64,000 nucleotides of DNA from Rhizobium sp. TH135 (GCF_002855515.1 NZ_PKRP01000003.1:248001-312000), one strand, 5' to 3'. Positions 1-9,869 are shown, numbered from the stretch's first letter. Notes: generated by a model not told the origin, from the sequence alone. Numbers and translations are program-made.

Positions 1-21
1 AAGACCGAAACCGCCGCCTGA
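1..21 (+). CDS. C-terminal tail of the gene upstream of secDF, probably yajC (partial)
   Basis: The first seven codons read KTETAA followed by TGA. This is the end of a gene that starts before the window. In Rhizobiaceae the gene directly upstream of secDF is normally yajC, an accessory subunit of the SecDF-YajC complex, so YajC is the likely identity. Too little is visible to confirm it. Confidence 0.5.
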   Translation, partial: KTETAA

Positions 22-29
22 TCCCGCTG

Positions 30-48
30 GGCCGGCCTCGAGCCGGCC
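30..48 (+). terminator. GC-rich hairpin between yajC tail and secDF
   Basis: GGCCGGC pairs with GCCGGCC around a five-base loop and is followed by TTT. It is a weak terminator or attenuator that may reduce readthrough into secDF. Confidence 0.4.
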
Positions 49-83
49 TTTGCCATTTTCCGATGCCTTAATCCGAGAGTTCC

Positions 84-2636
84 ATGCTTTACATTTCCCG
101 CTGGAAGACATTGTTCATCTGGTTGACCGTCGCGCTCGGCGTCCTTGTCGCGTTGCCCAATGCCTTCACGGACGAGGAACTGGAAGCATTTCCCTCGTGG
201 TTCCCCACGCATAAAGTGACGCTCGGCCTTGACCTCCAGGGCGGCTCGCACATCATGCTGAAGATGGAGCGGCAGGACATCGTCAAGGAGCGTCTCGAGA
301 CGATCGTTGGCGACGTGCGCACGCAGTTGCGTGAAGCCGGTGTCCGCTACACGGGCCTTTCCGGCGTCGGCCAGCAGATCCAGGTGCGCATCACCGATGC
401 GGACAAGATCCCCGCTGCCATCGAAGCGCTACGCACATTGACCGATCCGGTCAGCGTCGGTGGCTTGACCGGCGGCACCGTGAACGAAGTCACGATCGAG
501 CAGGGTGATGACGGCTTGCTGCGTCTGGCTTTGACCGATGAAGGCATCGATTATCGCGTCACCTCGGCGCTGACCCAGTCCATGGAAGTCGTGCGCCGCC
601 GCGTCGACGAGCTCGGCACCACCGAGCCGCTCATCCAGCGCCAGGGCGACGACCGCATTATCGTGCAGGTCCCCGGTCTGACGGATCCGCAGCGCCTCAA
701 GGCCCTGCTGAACCAGACGGCGAAACTGTCCTTCCACATGGTCGACACGACCATGCCGGTGACCGAGGCGATCAACAATCGCCCGCCCGCGCAGTCGGAA
801 GTTCTCTATTCGACCGACGACCCGGCCGTTCCTTATCTGATCGAACGCCGTGCGCTGATTTCGGGTGAAAATCTCGTCGATGCGCAGGCCTCTTTCGACC
901 AGCGGACCAATGAGCCGGTTGTCAGCTTCCGCTTCGACAGCCGCGGCGCCCAGCGCTTTGCGCAGGCAACGCAGGAAAATGTCGGCAAGCCGTTCGCCAT
1001 CGTGCTCGACCAGCAGGTGATCTCGGCGCCTGTCATCCGCGAGCCGATCATCGGCGGTTCCGGCCAGATTTCCGGCAATTTCTCGGTTGAAGGCGCAAAC
1101 GACCTTGCCGTTCTCCTGCGTGCGGGTGCCTTGCCGGCAACCCTGACCGTGGTCGAAGAGCGCACCGTCGGTCCGGGCCTCGGCCAGGATTCGATCAATG
1201 CCGGCGTCACCGCCAGCATCATCGGCGGCATTGCCGTTGTCGTCTTCATGGTCGCGCTTTACGGCACCTTCGGCGTGATGGCGAACATCGCGCTTGCCGC
1301 CAACATAGCGATGATCCTGGCCGCGCTCTCGCTGATCGGCTCGACGCTCACCTTGCCCGGTATCGCAGGTATCGTGTTGACTATGGGTATGGCGGTCGAC
1401 TCGAACGTTCTGATCTATGAGCGTATCCGAGAGGAGGCGCGAAACGGCAGGCCACTCATTCAGTCGATCGATATCGGCTTCAAGAAGGCGTTCGCGACCA
1501 TCGTCGACGCCAACCTGACGACCTTGATCGCAGCCGTTGTTCTGTTCTTCCTCGGATCCGGTCCGGTCCGCGGCTTTGCCGTGACGCTGTCGATCGGTAT
1601 CGTCACAACCGTCTTCACTGCCTTCACGCTGACCTTCTGGCTGATGGCGTTCTGGTATCGCTGGAAGCGTCCGAAGCACATGCCGAAGAGCGTGCGCACC
1701 GGCTTCTTCGACAACCGCAACATCCGCTTCATGGCGGCGCGGAAGTTCAACTTCGGCCTCGCCATGGTGATTTCCGTGGCGTCGCTGATCGGCTTTGCGA
1801 CCGTCGGCATGAACCTCGGCATCGACTTCAAGGGCGGCTCGATCATCGAGGTGCAGGCCCGCGATGGAACGGCCGATCTGTCCGACATCCGCGACCGTCT
1901 CAGCCAGTTGAACCTCGGAGAAGTCCAGGCGCAGGGATTCGGGGATGAGTCCAGTGCCTTGATCCGTCTGCAGGCGCAGGATGGCGGCGAGAATGCCGAA
2001 CAGTCGGCGCTGACCAAGGTTCGCGGCGAGCTGGAAGCCGAATACGATTTCCGCCGTGTCGAAGTCGTTGGTCCGTCGGTCTCCAGCGACCTCACCTACT
2101 CCGCAACGATCGGTGTCGCCGCGGCCCTGCTCGGCATCCTGATCTACATCTGGTTCCGCTTCGAGTGGCAGTTCGCCCTCGGCGCCATCATCGCGACGCT
2201 GCACGACGTGATCTTCACGCTCGGCCTCTTCGTGGTGACCGGCATCGAGTTCAACCTGACCAGTATCGCGGCCATCCTGACGATCATCGGTTACTCGCTG
2301 AACGACACCGTCGTCGTCTATGACCGAATGCGAGAAAACCTCAGGCGCTACAAGAAGATGCCGCTTGAGGTGCTGATCGACGAATCGATCAACCAGACGC
2401 TCTCGCGTACGGTTCTGACCGCCGGTAGTACGATCCTCGCCCTCGGTGCGTTGTATCTCTTCGGTGGCGAAGTCATCGCGTCGTTCACCTTCGCCATGCT
2501 GGCGGGCGTTCTGATCGGTACCTTCTCGTCGATCTACATCGCCGGCCCGATCCTGATTGCCTTCAAGCTGCGCCCGGAAAACTTCCAGCGGGACGAGTCC
2601 GAAGGTGAAAAGGTGCCGGCAAAGGCAGGGGCCTGA
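84..2636 (+). CDS. secDF: SecD-SecF fusion protein translocase subunit
   Basis: This 850-aa inner-membrane protein fuses SecD and SecF, which use the proton motive force to help SecYEG/SecA pull preproteins into the periplasm. The N-terminal half carries one membrane helix (about residues 9-27), then the periplasmic SecD P1 region with the LGLDLQGGSH signature. A five-helix SecD membrane block follows at about 375-520 (GMAVDSNVLIYERIREE). The SecF half begins near residue 550 with the GIDFKGGS signature and ends with a second membrane block containing YSLNDTVVVYDRMREN. Fusion of the two subunits is normal in Rhizobiaceae. It follows a probable yajC and lies 4 nt before the DUF498-type gene. 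Confidence 0.96.
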   Translation: MLYISRWKTLFIWLTVALGVLVALPNAFTDEELEAFPSWFPTHKVTLGLDLQGGSHIMLKMERQDIVKERLETIVGDVRTQLREAGVRYTGLSGVGQQIQVRITDADKIPAAIEALRTLTDPVSVGGLTGGTVNEVTIEQGDDGLLRLALTDEGIDYRVTSALTQSMEVVRRRVDELGTTEPLIQRQGDDRIIVQVPGLTDPQRLKALLNQTAKLSFHMVDTTMPVTEAINNRPPAQSEVLYSTDDPAVPYLIERRALISGENLVDAQASFDQRTNEPVVSFRFDSRGAQRFAQATQENVGKPFAIVLDQQVISAPVIREPIIGGSGQISGNFSVEGANDLAVLLRAGALPATLTVVEERTVGPGLGQDSINAGVTASIIGGIAVVVFMVALYGTFGVMANIALAANIAMILAALSLIGSTLTLPGIAGIVLTMGMAVDSNVLIYERIREEARNGRPLIQSIDIGFKKAFATIVDANLTTLIAAVVLFFLGSGPVRGFAVTLSIGIVTTVFTAFTLTFWLMAFWYRWKRPKHMPKSVRTGFFDNRNIRFMAARKFNFGLAMVISVASLIGFATVGMNLGIDFKGGSIIEVQARDGTADLSDIRDRLSQLNLGEVQAQGFGDESSALIRLQAQDGGENAEQSALTKVRGELEAEYDFRRVEVVGPSVSSDLTYSATIGVAAALLGILIYIWFRFEWQFALGAIIATLHDVIFTLGLFVVTGIEFNLTSIAAILTIIGYSLNDTVVVYDRMRENLRRYKKMPLEVLIDESINQTLSRTVLTAGSTILALGALYLFGGEVIASFTFAMLAGVLIGTFSSIYIAGPILIAFKLRPENFQRDESEGEKVPAKAGA

Positions 2637-2640
2637 GCCG

Positions 2641-3039
2641 ATGGTCTTCGGCTTCGGAGACAAGGGCATCACCATCCGTGATGCCCATTTTCCCGGTCGG
2701 CCCGGTATCGATGCCTATGGCAATGGTGGCTTCCGCTTTGCCGACATGTCGCATCGCGGTTCGCTGCTGCTGCTGCCCTCCGGCGTCTATGGCTGGGAGC
2801 AGACGGAAGATGATCCCCTGACTGAAGCCTCGCTGGAGCGCGTCTTTGCCGAAACCGGGATCGAGTTCCTGATCCTCGGGACAGGACGTCAACTGCGCCT
2901 TGTCAATCCCGATCTTAGGGCGGCACTGAAGGCAAAGGGTATCGCCACCGACCCGATGGGAACCGGTGCTGCCATCCGCACGTATAACATCATGCTGGCC
3001 GAGCAGCGTCCGGTCGCGGCCGCGTTGATCGCAGTCTGA
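2641..3039 (+). CDS. Mth938-like (DUF498) domain protein
   Basis: This 132-aa protein belongs to the DUF498/Mth938-like (Xcc1710) family; the human homologue NDUFAF3 assists complex I assembly. Family features seen are the opening GFGDKGITIRDAHFPGRPGI, the central FRFADMSHRGSLLLLPSGVYGW and the Rossmann-like block FLILGTGRQLRLVNPDLR. The ATG at 2641 is preferred over the upstream in-frame ATG at 2557 because it lies 4 nt after the secDF stop and the extra 28 residues are non-homologous. The next gene is an NDUFAF6-like protein, so a shared role in respiratory complex assembly is plausible but inferred. Confidence 0.85.
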   Translation: MVFGFGDKGITIRDAHFPGRPGIDAYGNGGFRFADMSHRGSLLLLPSGVYGWEQTEDDPLTEASLERVFAETGIEFLILGTGRQLRLVNPDLRAALKAKGIATDPMGTGAAIRTYNIMLAEQRPVAAALIAV

Positions 3040-3061
3040 ACCGTCCCTCGAAAGGTGTATT

Positions 3062-3916
3062 GTGAGCGAGACCCCGTCGGCCAATGAGGCTCTTTGCCTG
3101 CAGGCCCTGCAAGAGACGGATCGCGACCGCTATCTTGCGAGCCTTCTGACGCCGGCCGATCGGCGGCCGGCCATCGTTGCTCTCTACGCCTACAATGGAG
3201 AACTCGCCCGTGTCCGCGACGTGGTGCGCGAACCTTTGCCCGGCGAGGTGCGTCTGCAATACTGGCGCGACCTGCTCGAAGGCTCCGCCCATGGCGAGAC
3301 GGCGGCCAATCCTGTCGCAGCCGAACTGCTGCACGCCGTTCAAGCCTGGCGGCTTCCGGTCGCACCGCTTGTTGCGATGGCCGATGCGCGCATTTTTGAT
3401 CTCTATGACGACCCGATGGAAACGACCGCCATGTTCGAAGGCTATGCCGGAGAGACGGCGGCGGCCCTCATTCAGCTTGCAGCGCTGGTGCTCGACACCG
3501 AGGCTGCCCAAGGTGTGGCAGAGATCGCAGGACATGCAGGCGTGGCCCTGGCAGTGGCAGGTGCGATCCTGTTGATGCCGATCCACCGGGCACGCGGGCA
3601 GGTCTATCTGCCGACCCAGATCCTCGCTTCCGTCGGTCTGGATCGGGAGACGTTTCTCGCTGCAGCAGGCGATGACCGGATGGGTGCGGCCATCCAGGCG
3701 TTCGCCGGCTTTGGCCTCGACCATCTGCGCAAGGCCCGTGCCGCCGGCCGCATTCCCAAGAGCTTGCTGTCGGCATTTTTGCCTGTGACGCTCGCCGAGC
3801 CCGTTCTCAAGCGGGCGATGAGCATGGGCGCTGGCTGCCTGTCGTCGGATATCCGGCCGCCGCAGTGGCGCCGCCAGCTTGCCATGATGCGTCTGCTGTT
3901 GACCGGGCGTCTCTGA
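3062..3916 (+). CDS. Squalene/phytoene synthase-family protein (NDUFAF6-like)
   Basis: The 284-aa protein has the all-helical isoprenoid synthase fold of the trans-IPPS family. Typical segments are LYAYNGELARVRDVV near the N-terminus, LQYWRDLLEG, and the acidic patch FDLYDDPMETT at about residue 117. The polar second Asp-rich motif of true phytoene synthases is poorly kept. Length and neighbourhood fit the NDUFAF6/C8orf38-like branch found beside the DUF498 gene in rhizobia rather than a carotenoid enzyme. The start is GTG at 3062 with AAGG upstream. A catalytic role is not certain. Confidence 0.8.
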   Translation: MSETPSANEALCLQALQETDRDRYLASLLTPADRRPAIVALYAYNGELARVRDVVREPLPGEVRLQYWRDLLEGSAHGETAANPVAAELLHAVQAWRLPVAPLVAMADARIFDLYDDPMETTAMFEGYAGETAAALIQLAALVLDTEAAQGVAEIAGHAGVALAVAGAILLMPIHRARGQVYLPTQILASVGLDRETFLAAAGDDRMGAAIQAFAGFGLDHLRKARAAGRIPKSLLSAFLPVTLAEPVLKRAMSMGAGCLSSDIRPPQWRRQLAMMRLLLTGRL

Positions 3917-4025
3917 CGCCTGTCCATCATCGTGGCGGCAGGGTTACGGGCGCCACGTTCGCGCAAGGCTCGCCTGCTAGCAGGCATTGCGATAGAATGC
4001 GGGACGAAGGAGGCGAGAGCGGATC

Positions 4026-4475
4026 ATGGTGACTTGGGGTATCGTCTTTGCGCTCATCCTGGCGCTCGCCTATTTCTCCTCGCGCATGGTGCGCCAGGAA
4101 GACGAGGGCTTCCAGGACGCGGGCCTTGCGATCATGGAGTTTGGTCGCGCCTTTCCCCAGGAGGCAATCCGCAGTCTTCACGCCACAGCAGACGGCAAGG
4201 CCGTCTTTGTTCGCCTGCATGACAACAAGGCGGGCTTCATGCGCAGCATGCGCAACCACTTCGCCTGCCATCTGATTGAGCCGGGCACCGTCCGTGTGCG
4301 GCCCCTGCCGAATGGCAAGGGCATTGCCGTCGAGTTTCTCGATGCGCCCTTCCACAATGGCGAGTTCACCTTTGCGAACGCCTCCGTCGTGGCGGAGGTG
4401 TCACTCTGGCTGCTCGGCAACTATGTGGGTCACGCAGACCGCGAGCCGGATGCGGCATCCGGCACGACCGGCTGA
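4026..4475 (+). CDS. Hypothetical protein with N-terminal membrane anchor
   Basis: I do not recognise a named family in this 149-aa protein. Residues about 4-20 form one hydrophobic helix, after which the protein is soluble with a mixed alpha/beta pattern (EFGRAFPQEAIRSLHATADG and VRLHDNKAGFMRSMRNHF). The start has GGAGGCG upstream. It ends 8 nt before the convergent trmFO stop. Reading frame and codon use are coherent over the whole length, so it is probably a real gene of the rhizobial conserved-hypothetical kind. Confidence 0.75.
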   Translation: MVTWGIVFALILALAYFSSRMVRQEDEGFQDAGLAIMEFGRAFPQEAIRSLHATADGKAVFVRLHDNKAGFMRSMRNHFACHLIEPGTVRVRPLPNGKGIAVEFLDAPFHNGEFTFANASVVAEVSLWLLGNYVGHADREPDAASGTTG

Positions 4476-4483
4476 GGCTGCCG

Positions 4484-5893
4484 TCAGGCAGCACCCAGCC
4501 AGGTCTTGCAGTGTTCGAGCGCGCGCGCCGCAATCAGCTGACGCTTCATGATCGTCTTGTCCTTGCCACGGAAACGCTTGACGCCCTCCGGCTTGACGAT
4601 CGAGCCGGGTTCCAGCTCCGGGAATAGCCCGAAATTGATGTTCATCGGCTGGAAGGACCGCTTGCCCGGCTCCTCGTCGGAGACGATGTGGCCGCCGGTG
4701 ATGTGGTTCAGCAGTGCGCCGAGTGCCGTGGTCGCCGGGGGCACGCTGATCGCTTCGCCCTTGCGCTGGGCAGCCGCAAAGCGGCCGGCGAGCAGGCCGA
4801 TCGAGGCGCTTTCCACATATCCTTCGCAACCGGTGATCTGGCCGGCAAAGCGCAGGCCGGGACGGGCCTTCAGCTGCAGGCTCTGGTCGAGCAGGGTCGG
4901 CGAATGGATATAGGTGTTGCGGTGCAAGCCGCCGAGGCGGGCAAACTCGGCATTTTCCAGCCCGGGGATCATCCGGAAGATCTCGGCCTGGGCCCCGTAT
5001 TTCAGCTTCGTCTGGAAGCCGACCATGTTGTAGAGCGTGCCGAGCGCATTGTCCTGGCGCAGCTGCACGACGGCGTAGGCCTTGACGGTCGGGTTATGGG
5101 CATTGGTGAGGCCCATCGGCTTCATCGGCCCGTGGCGCAGCGTCTCGCGACCGCGCTCGGCCATGACCTCGATCGGCAGGCAGCCATCGAAATAGGGCGT
5201 GCCTTCCCACTCCTTGAAGCCGACGGCATCACCCTCGATCAGGGCGTCGATGAAGGCATTGTACTGGGTCTCGTCGAGGGGGCAGTTGATATAGTCCTTG
5301 CCCGTACCGCCAGGGCCGACCTTGTCGTAGCGCGACTGGTACCAGCAGATATCCATGTTGATACTGTCGGTATGCACGATCGGTGCAATCGCATCGAAGA
5401 AGGCAAGTGCATCCTTGCCGGTCCGCTCGCGGATAGCCTCGGCCAGTGCCGGCGAGGTGAGAGGACCCGTCGCAATGATCGCGAGATCCCAATCCTCAGG
5501 CGGCAGGCCGGTCACTTCCTCGCGGACCACTGTGATCAGCGGATGCTGATGTAGGGCGGCGGTCACTGCTTCTGAAAAGCCGTCACGGTCTACGGCGAGC
5601 GCGCCACCGGCAGGCACCTGATGCTTGTCGGCGCAGGCCATGATCAGCGAACCGGCAAGCCGCATCTCGGCATGGATGACGCCGACGGCATTCGATGTCG
5701 CATCGTCAGAGCGGAAGGAGTTGGAGCAGACCAGTTCGGCAAGGCCATCGGTCTTGTGCGCATCCGTGCCGCGCACGCCGCGCATTTCGTGCAGGATGAC
5801 CGGCACACCGGCCTCTGCCGCCTGCCATGCGGCCTCCGAGCCTGCAAGGCCACCGCCGATGATGTGAATGGGGGAGAAGGAGCTGTTTGTCAT
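4484..5893 (-). CDS. trmFO: Folate-dependent tRNA (uracil-54-C5-)-methyltransferase TrmFO
   Basis: The 469-aa flavoprotein methylates U54 of the tRNA T-loop using methylenetetrahydrofolate and FADH2. It opens with a Rossmann FAD motif ([18 protein letters not shown]) and keeps the GidA-related stretch [19 protein letters not shown] and the C-terminal [20 protein letters not shown]. The start at 5893 is chosen because GGAG lies six bases upstream; an alternative ATG at 5905 overlaps that site. It is convergent with the membrane-anchored hypothetical gene. Confidence 0.95.
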   Translation of the reverse strand: MTNSSFSPIHIIGGGLAGSEAAWQAAEAGVPVILHEMRGVRGTDAHKTDGLAELVCSNSFRSDDATSNAVGVIHAEMRLAGSLIMACADKHQVPAGGALAVDRDGFSEAVTAALHQHPLITVVREEVTGLPPEDWDLAIIATGPLTSPALAEAIRERTGKDALAFFDAIAPIVHTDSINMDICWYQSRYDKVGPGGTGKDYINCPLDETQYNAFIDALIEGDAVGFKEWEGTPYFDGCLPIEVMAERGRETLRHGPMKPMGLTNAHNPTVKAYAVVQLRQDNALGTLYNMVGFQTKLKYGAQAEIFRMIPGLENAEFARLGGLHRNTYIHSPTLLDQSLQLKARPGLRFAGQITGCEGYVESASIGLLAGRFAAAQRKGEAISVPPATTALGALLNHITGGHIVSDEEPGKRSFQPMNINFGLFPELEPGSIVKPEGVKRFRGKDKTIMKRQLIAARALEHCKTWLGAA

Positions 5894-5989
5894 GGGCGGC
5901 TCCATATCACGGCTCGCGGCGCGAGGTCCATCGGGTGCCAGGCTTCCGACTATGCCTGTCGATCACATTCGAAAGGCTGGAATCAAAAA

Positions 5990-6009
5990 CGGCACCAAGC
6001 GGTGCCGTC
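5990..6009 (-). terminator. Rho-independent terminator of the DUF1127 gene
   Basis: An eight-base stem, ACGGCACC with GGTGCCGT, encloses a four-base loop. Read on the minus strand, a T-run (5984-5989) follows. It lies 28 nt after the DUF1127 stop. Confidence 0.75.
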
Positions 6010-6036
6010 TGACAGGCTGCTTTGCGCAGGATCCGA

Positions 6037-6180
6037 TTAACGGAAGGAGCGCGAAGCGATGTTGCGGATTTCGTAGCGGGTGATGCCGATGTCGTTCAGG
6101 GTCTGGCTGGAAAGGTTGCCCAGTTCGGCCATCGTGCGACGGTAGCTCATCCAGTTCTTGGCAATGCGGATCGGGTTCAT
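6037..6180 (-). CDS. DUF1127 small basic protein
   Basis: This 47-aa protein has the YjiS/DUF1127 pattern: an N-terminal segment MNPIRIAKNWMSYRRTMAEL, then LSSQTLNDIGITRYEIRNIA. DUF1127 proteins are short, Arg-rich and can bind RNA; in Rhodobacter CcaF1 acts with anti-SD sRNAs, and in Brucella several are activated by VtlR. GAGG precedes the start. The upstream region holds a promoter-like element shared with the second DUF1127 locus in this window. Confidence 0.9.
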   Translation of the reverse strand: MNPIRIAKNWMSYRRTMAELGNLSSQTLNDIGITRYEIRNIASRSFR

Positions 6181-6245
6181 GGTCGTTTCCTCGGTGAAGC
6201 TTGGTGGCTGATCTTGCGGTCGTTCCCGCATCAGCGATTGACGTT

Positions 6246-6281
6246 CTTATACGCCCGTAAAACAAGATTGTGCAGTGCAAA
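6246..6281 (-). promoter_or_regulatory. Promoter region of DUF1127 gene with shared 14-bp element
   Basis: On the minus strand TATAAG (6251-6246) forms a -10-like box. Sixteen bases upstream lies the element written TTGTGCAGTGCAAA on the plus strand (6268-6281). The same 14 bases with the same 16-bp spacing to TATATT occur at 57005-57018. The element has LysR-type T-N11-A form (TTGnnCnGnnCAA). Confidence 0.5.
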
Positions 6282-6386
6282 TAATATGCGACTGCTATGC
6301 GTTTGTGCATGGGGTTGCCGCCATAAGCAGCAGACCCGATAGGCTGGTGAAAAACGCGCCATGAGTTAACGGGCGTTTACGAACGC

Positions 6387-6414
6387 AGAAAAGCCCGCAA
6401 TCGCGGGCTTTTCT
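6387..6414 (-). terminator. Terminator of tyrS
   Basis: A twelve-base stem, AGAAAAGCCCGC with GCGGGCTTTTCT, encloses a four-base loop just past the tyrS stop. It has T-rich flanks on both strands, so it can act bidirectionally. Confidence 0.8.
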
Positions 6415-6442
6415 GGTCTTTTTAGTCTGTGTTTTTAGGCAG

Positions 6443-7699
6443 TCAGACAGGCTTGATGAGAATGTGCTTCTTTTTGCCCAGCGAAAGCTTGATCACGCCA
6501 TCGGCGGTGACCTCTGCAGTGCCGACAGACATGCGCTCATCGGAGACGCCGGCATCGTTTATCTTGACCGCGCCACCCTGGACATGACGACGGGCTTCGC
6601 CGTTCGAGGCGGCGAGCCCCGCCTTGACGATCAGTCCAAGCAGGCCGATGCCCGCTTCCAGCTCGCTGGCCGCGACTTCGACCGTCGGCAGTGTATCGGC
6701 AAGCGCCCCTTCCTCGAAGGTCTTGCGCGCCGTTTCGGCAGCCTGTTCAGCGGCGTCGCGACCATGCAGCAGCGTCGTCACTTCCGTGGCGAGGATCTTC
6801 TTGGCTTCGTTGATCTCCGAGCCACCAAGTGCCGCGAGACGCGCAATCTCGTCCATCGGCAGGATGGTGAAGAGCTTGAGGAAGCGCACGACATCGGCAT
6901 CCTCGGTGTTGCGCCAGTACTGCCAGAAGTCATAGACCGGCAGCAGGTCCGCATTGAGCCAGACCGCACCCGAGGCCGACTTGCCCATCTTGGCACCGGA
7001 AGATGTAGTGAGCAGCGGTGCCGTCAGCGCATAAAGCTGCGGCGTGCCCATGCGGTGGCCGAGGTCGATGCCGTTGATGATGTTGCCCCACTGGTCGGAG
7101 CCGCCCATCTGCAGCCGGCAGCCGTAGCGCTGGTTAAGCTCAACGAAGTCGTAAGCCTGCAGGATCATGTAGTTGAATTCGAGGAAGGACAGCGACTGCT
7201 CGCGGTCGAGGCGCGTCTTGACGCTGTCGAAGGAGAGCATTCGGTTGACCGAGAAATGCCGGCCGACATCGCGCAGGAACTCGAGGTAGTTCAGCGGGCG
7301 AAGCCATTCGGCATTGTTGATCATCAGGGCGCCGCCCTTCGGACCCTGGTTGTAGTCGAGGTAATGCGAGAAGCAGCGCTTGATCGAGGCGATATTCTCC
7401 TCGATCGTATCGATGGTCATCAGCTTGCGCGCTTCCTCCTTGAAGGAGGGGTCACCGACCATGCCGGTACCGCCGCCCATCAGCGAGATCGGCTGGTGGC
7501 CCGTCTGCTGGAACCAGCGCAGCATCATGATCTGCATCAGATGGCCGACATGCAAGCTGGATGCCGTCGGGTCATAGCCGATATAGGCCGTCACGCTTTC
7601 CTTGGCGAGCAGGTCGTCGAGCCCCGTTTCATCGGACATCTGATGAATGAAGCCGCGCTCGGAGAGGATGCGGAGGAAATCGGACTTGAACTTCGTCAT
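6443..7699 (-). CDS. tyrS: Tyrosyl-tRNA synthetase
   Basis: The 418-aa class I synthetase charges tRNA-Tyr. The ATP-binding HIGH-type motif appears as HVGHLM near residue 52 and the KMSKS loop as KMGKSASG near residue 239. Tyrosine-pocket segments such as [15 protein letters not shown] and [11 protein letters not shown] are present, and a C-terminal S4 RNA-binding domain closes the protein. The start at 7699 gives the usual TyrS N-terminus and avoids a 29-residue unrelated extension. It is divergent from anmK. Confidence 0.97.
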   Translation of the reverse strand: MTKFKSDFLRILSERGFIHQMSDETGLDDLLAKESVTAYIGYDPTASSLHVGHLMQIMMLRWFQQTGHQPISLMGGGTGMVGDPSFKEEARKLMTIDTIEENIASIKRCFSHYLDYNQGPKGGALMINNAEWLRPLNYLEFLRDVGRHFSVNRMLSFDSVKTRLDREQSLSFLEFNYMILQAYDFVELNQRYGCRLQMGGSDQWGNIINGIDLGHRMGTPQLYALTAPLLTTSSGAKMGKSASGAVWLNADLLPVYDFWQYWRNTEDADVVRFLKLFTILPMDEIARLAALGGSEINEAKKILATEVTTLLHGRDAAEQAAETARKTFEEGALADTLPTVEVAASELEAGIGLLGLIVKAGLAASNGEARRHVQGGAVKINDAGVSDERMSVGTAEVTADGVIKLSLGKKKHILIKPV

Positions 7700-7837
7700 G
7701 ACGCTGTTGCTTTCGGTTTCTCTGGTCTTTCGGTGGCACACTTTAAAATCCGCGCGGGCTTTAGCATTGTTTTTTGAATTGTGCACCCGTCTCGGTCATG
7801 AATGTCCAGCAACGCAGGCGTTCGAATCGGGTGGCAT

Positions 7838-8968
7838 ATGGTGGAAATGAAGACGGCGATCGGCCTGATGAGCGGGACGTCGATGGACGGCATCGATGTG
7901 GCGCTGGTTCGCACCGATGGCGAGGCGGTCGTTGAGCGCGGTGGCTTCCTGTCTGTTCCCTACGAGCCGGCCTTCCGCGACCGGCTGAAGCAGGCGCTGG
8001 AAGACGCGAAGGGCATTAAGCAACGCGACGAACGGCCGGGCGACCTCTCCCGTATGGAGAGGGACCTGACTCTACGTCATGCAGAAGCGGTCGGCCTTTT
8101 CCTGCAGCAAGAGAAGCTCAGGCGCGAGGATATCGACTTCATCGGCTTCCACGGCCAGACGGTGTTGCACAGGCCGGATGAAGCGCTCACCGTGCAACTC
8201 GGCGACGGGGCGCTGTTGGCGGCAGAAACCGGCATCGACGTTGTCTACGATATGCGCGCCAATGACATGGTTCATGGCGGGCAGGGTGCGCCGCTGGTGC
8301 CGGTCTATCACCAGGCACTGGCGCATCAGATCCCGATGGATCAATGGCCGGTCTGTTTCGTCAATATCGGCGGCATCTCGAACCTCACCTTTCTCGATCG
8401 CGACGGTACGATCATCGGCTTTGACAGCGGGCCGGGCAACACGCTGATTGACCAATGGGTCGAGGCCCATGCCGGCATTCCCTATGACGATGGCGGCCGC
8501 ATCGCCTCGGAAGGTGGTGTCATCATGGCGCTTGCCGAGCGCTATCTGGACAATCCCTTCTTCACGGCAAGCAAGCGCCGCTCGTTGGACCGCAACGATT
8601 TTCGGCCGCCCGAAGGCCACGAGGCCGAGCTCTCGGATGGCGCGCGCACACTCGCCTATGTCTCGGCAGCCGCTATCCTGAAGTCGGCCGGCCATCTCCC
8701 CCGCTCTCCGAAGACCTATGTGATCTGCGGCGGGGGCCGCCTGAACCGAACGATCATGGACGATCTCGTAAACCTTGCAGGCGAAAAGGGGGCGACTGTG
8801 CTCACTGCCGAGCAGGCGGGCTTCGATGGGGACGCTATGGAGGCGGAGGCCTGGGCCTATCTCGCGGTCCGCTCTGCGAGGGGGCTGCCTCTGACATTTC
8901 CTAGAACGACTGGGGTCCGGGAGCCTGTGAGCGGCGGCGTGCTTTCGGCTGCGCCGCAGCAGCCGTGA
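7838..8968 (+). CDS. anmK: Anhydro-N-acetylmuramic acid kinase
   Basis: The 376-aa ASKHA-fold kinase phosphorylates and opens 1,6-anhydro-MurNAc during cell-wall recycling, giving MurNAc-6-phosphate. Signatures seen are [16 protein letters not shown] at the start, [22 protein letters not shown] and [13 protein letters not shown]. The N-terminus could also be at 7847, the usual position for the family; the difference is three residues. It is divergent from tyrS, a common rhizobial arrangement. Confidence 0.95.
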   Translation: MVEMKTAIGLMSGTSMDGIDVALVRTDGEAVVERGGFLSVPYEPAFRDRLKQALEDAKGIKQRDERPGDLSRMERDLTLRHAEAVGLFLQQEKLRREDIDFIGFHGQTVLHRPDEALTVQLGDGALLAAETGIDVVYDMRANDMVHGGQGAPLVPVYHQALAHQIPMDQWPVCFVNIGGISNLTFLDRDGTIIGFDSGPGNTLIDQWVEAHAGIPYDDGGRIASEGGVIMALAERYLDNPFFTASKRRSLDRNDFRPPEGHEAELSDGARTLAYVSAAAILKSAGHLPRSPKTYVICGGGRLNRTIMDDLVNLAGEKGATVLTAEQAGFDGDAMEAEAWAYLAVRSARGLPLTFPRTTGVREPVSGGVLSAAPQQP

Positions 8969-8971
8969 GCT

Positions 8972-9838
8972 TTACTTGACCGGCTCCGCAGTCAGTCCCT
9001 GCCGGGCAAAGGCCAGCCCGTCCCGCAATCCCACTTCATAAGCATGCCGGATGCCGGGGGCGTCACCGACGGAGAACTTGCCGACAGGAATGTCCTCGCT
9101 CGGGCCGACCACCACACGATTGGGGGCGGAGGGCGGCTTCCGGCCAAAACGGGTGGTCAGAAGCAATGTTTGCCAGCCCTTCGCTTCGACTTCCGTGAGC
9201 TTCATCAGCGGCGGGTTGTCGACGAGGCCGCCGTCGAGATAGGCGCGCCCCCTGACGCGTCCGACCGGCATGAAGGGTGGCACAGAGGAGGTCGCCATCA
9301 GCGCGTCGACCAGTTCGCCGGGATAGTCGCAATTATGCGTCGAGATCCAGGTGGGGCGCAGCCGCATCCGCAGGCCCGCTTTGGAATGGGTGCCGTCGGT
9401 CAGAAGCTTTTCGATCTGGTAGGCGCCGATGGAGCCCAGGGCACCGAGCGCACCGGGCATCCAGTCCGGCAGGCCGGAGAGCTGGATCAACATCGGCGGT
9501 GCCGCCTTGAGCGTGGCGAGTTCTTGTTCGCCGAACGCGTCCGCGAGCAGCTGCCGGAAGAGCCGGCCGACGACGAGCGGCGATTCCCGTCGCCTGAGGG
9601 CCCGCCAGTCAACACCGCGATGGCCCTGTTCGGCAAAGGCGAAGGCGGCATCCCGCACCCGGTCGCCGACGCCGGCAAGATGCATTGCGCCGTGATAGGC
9701 GCTGGCCGAAACGGCGACGTAAAAGCGCGGATTGAGCGGTTGATGCTCGCTATAGGACTTGAGAAAACCGCTCTGCCAGTAGCAACGGTTGCCACCGCCT
9801 GCCAGGCCGACGGCGTCAAAGGTCGGATGTGAGGTCAT
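8972..9838 (-). CDS. Patatin-like phospholipase family protein with altered active-site motif
   Basis: The 288-aa protein shows the patatin layout: a glycine-rich oxyanion loop (GLAGGGNRCYWQSGF), a nucleophile segment, and the catalytic Asp motif YLDGGLVDNPPL near residue 197. In the nucleophile segment the usual GxSxG is replaced by A-V-S-A-S (YVAVSASAYHG), so the serine is present but the flanking glycines are lost. It may be a weak or inactive lipase, or a divergent subfamily. It is convergent with anmK (3-nt gap). Confidence 0.8.
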   Translation of the reverse strand: MTSHPTFDAVGLAGGGNRCYWQSGFLKSYSEHQPLNPRFYVAVSASAYHGAMHLAGVGDRVRDAAFAFAEQGHRGVDWRALRRRESPLVVGRLFRQLLADAFGEQELATLKAAPPMLIQLSGLPDWMPGALGALGSIGAYQIEKLLTDGTHSKAGLRMRLRPTWISTHNCDYPGELVDALMATSSVPPFMPVGRVRGRAYLDGGLVDNPPLMKLTEVEAKGWQTLLLTTRFGRKPPSAPNRVVVGPSEDIPVGKFSVGDAPGIRHAYEVGLRDGLAFARQGLTAEPVK

Positions 9839-9869
9839 TCAAAATCGCAGTCTGAAATCGAAAGAGTGT

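Noticed and set aside
429..2675. 748-codon open frame antisense to secDF
   Set aside because: Shadow frame; composition is Arg/Asp/Gln-rich and no motif is present.
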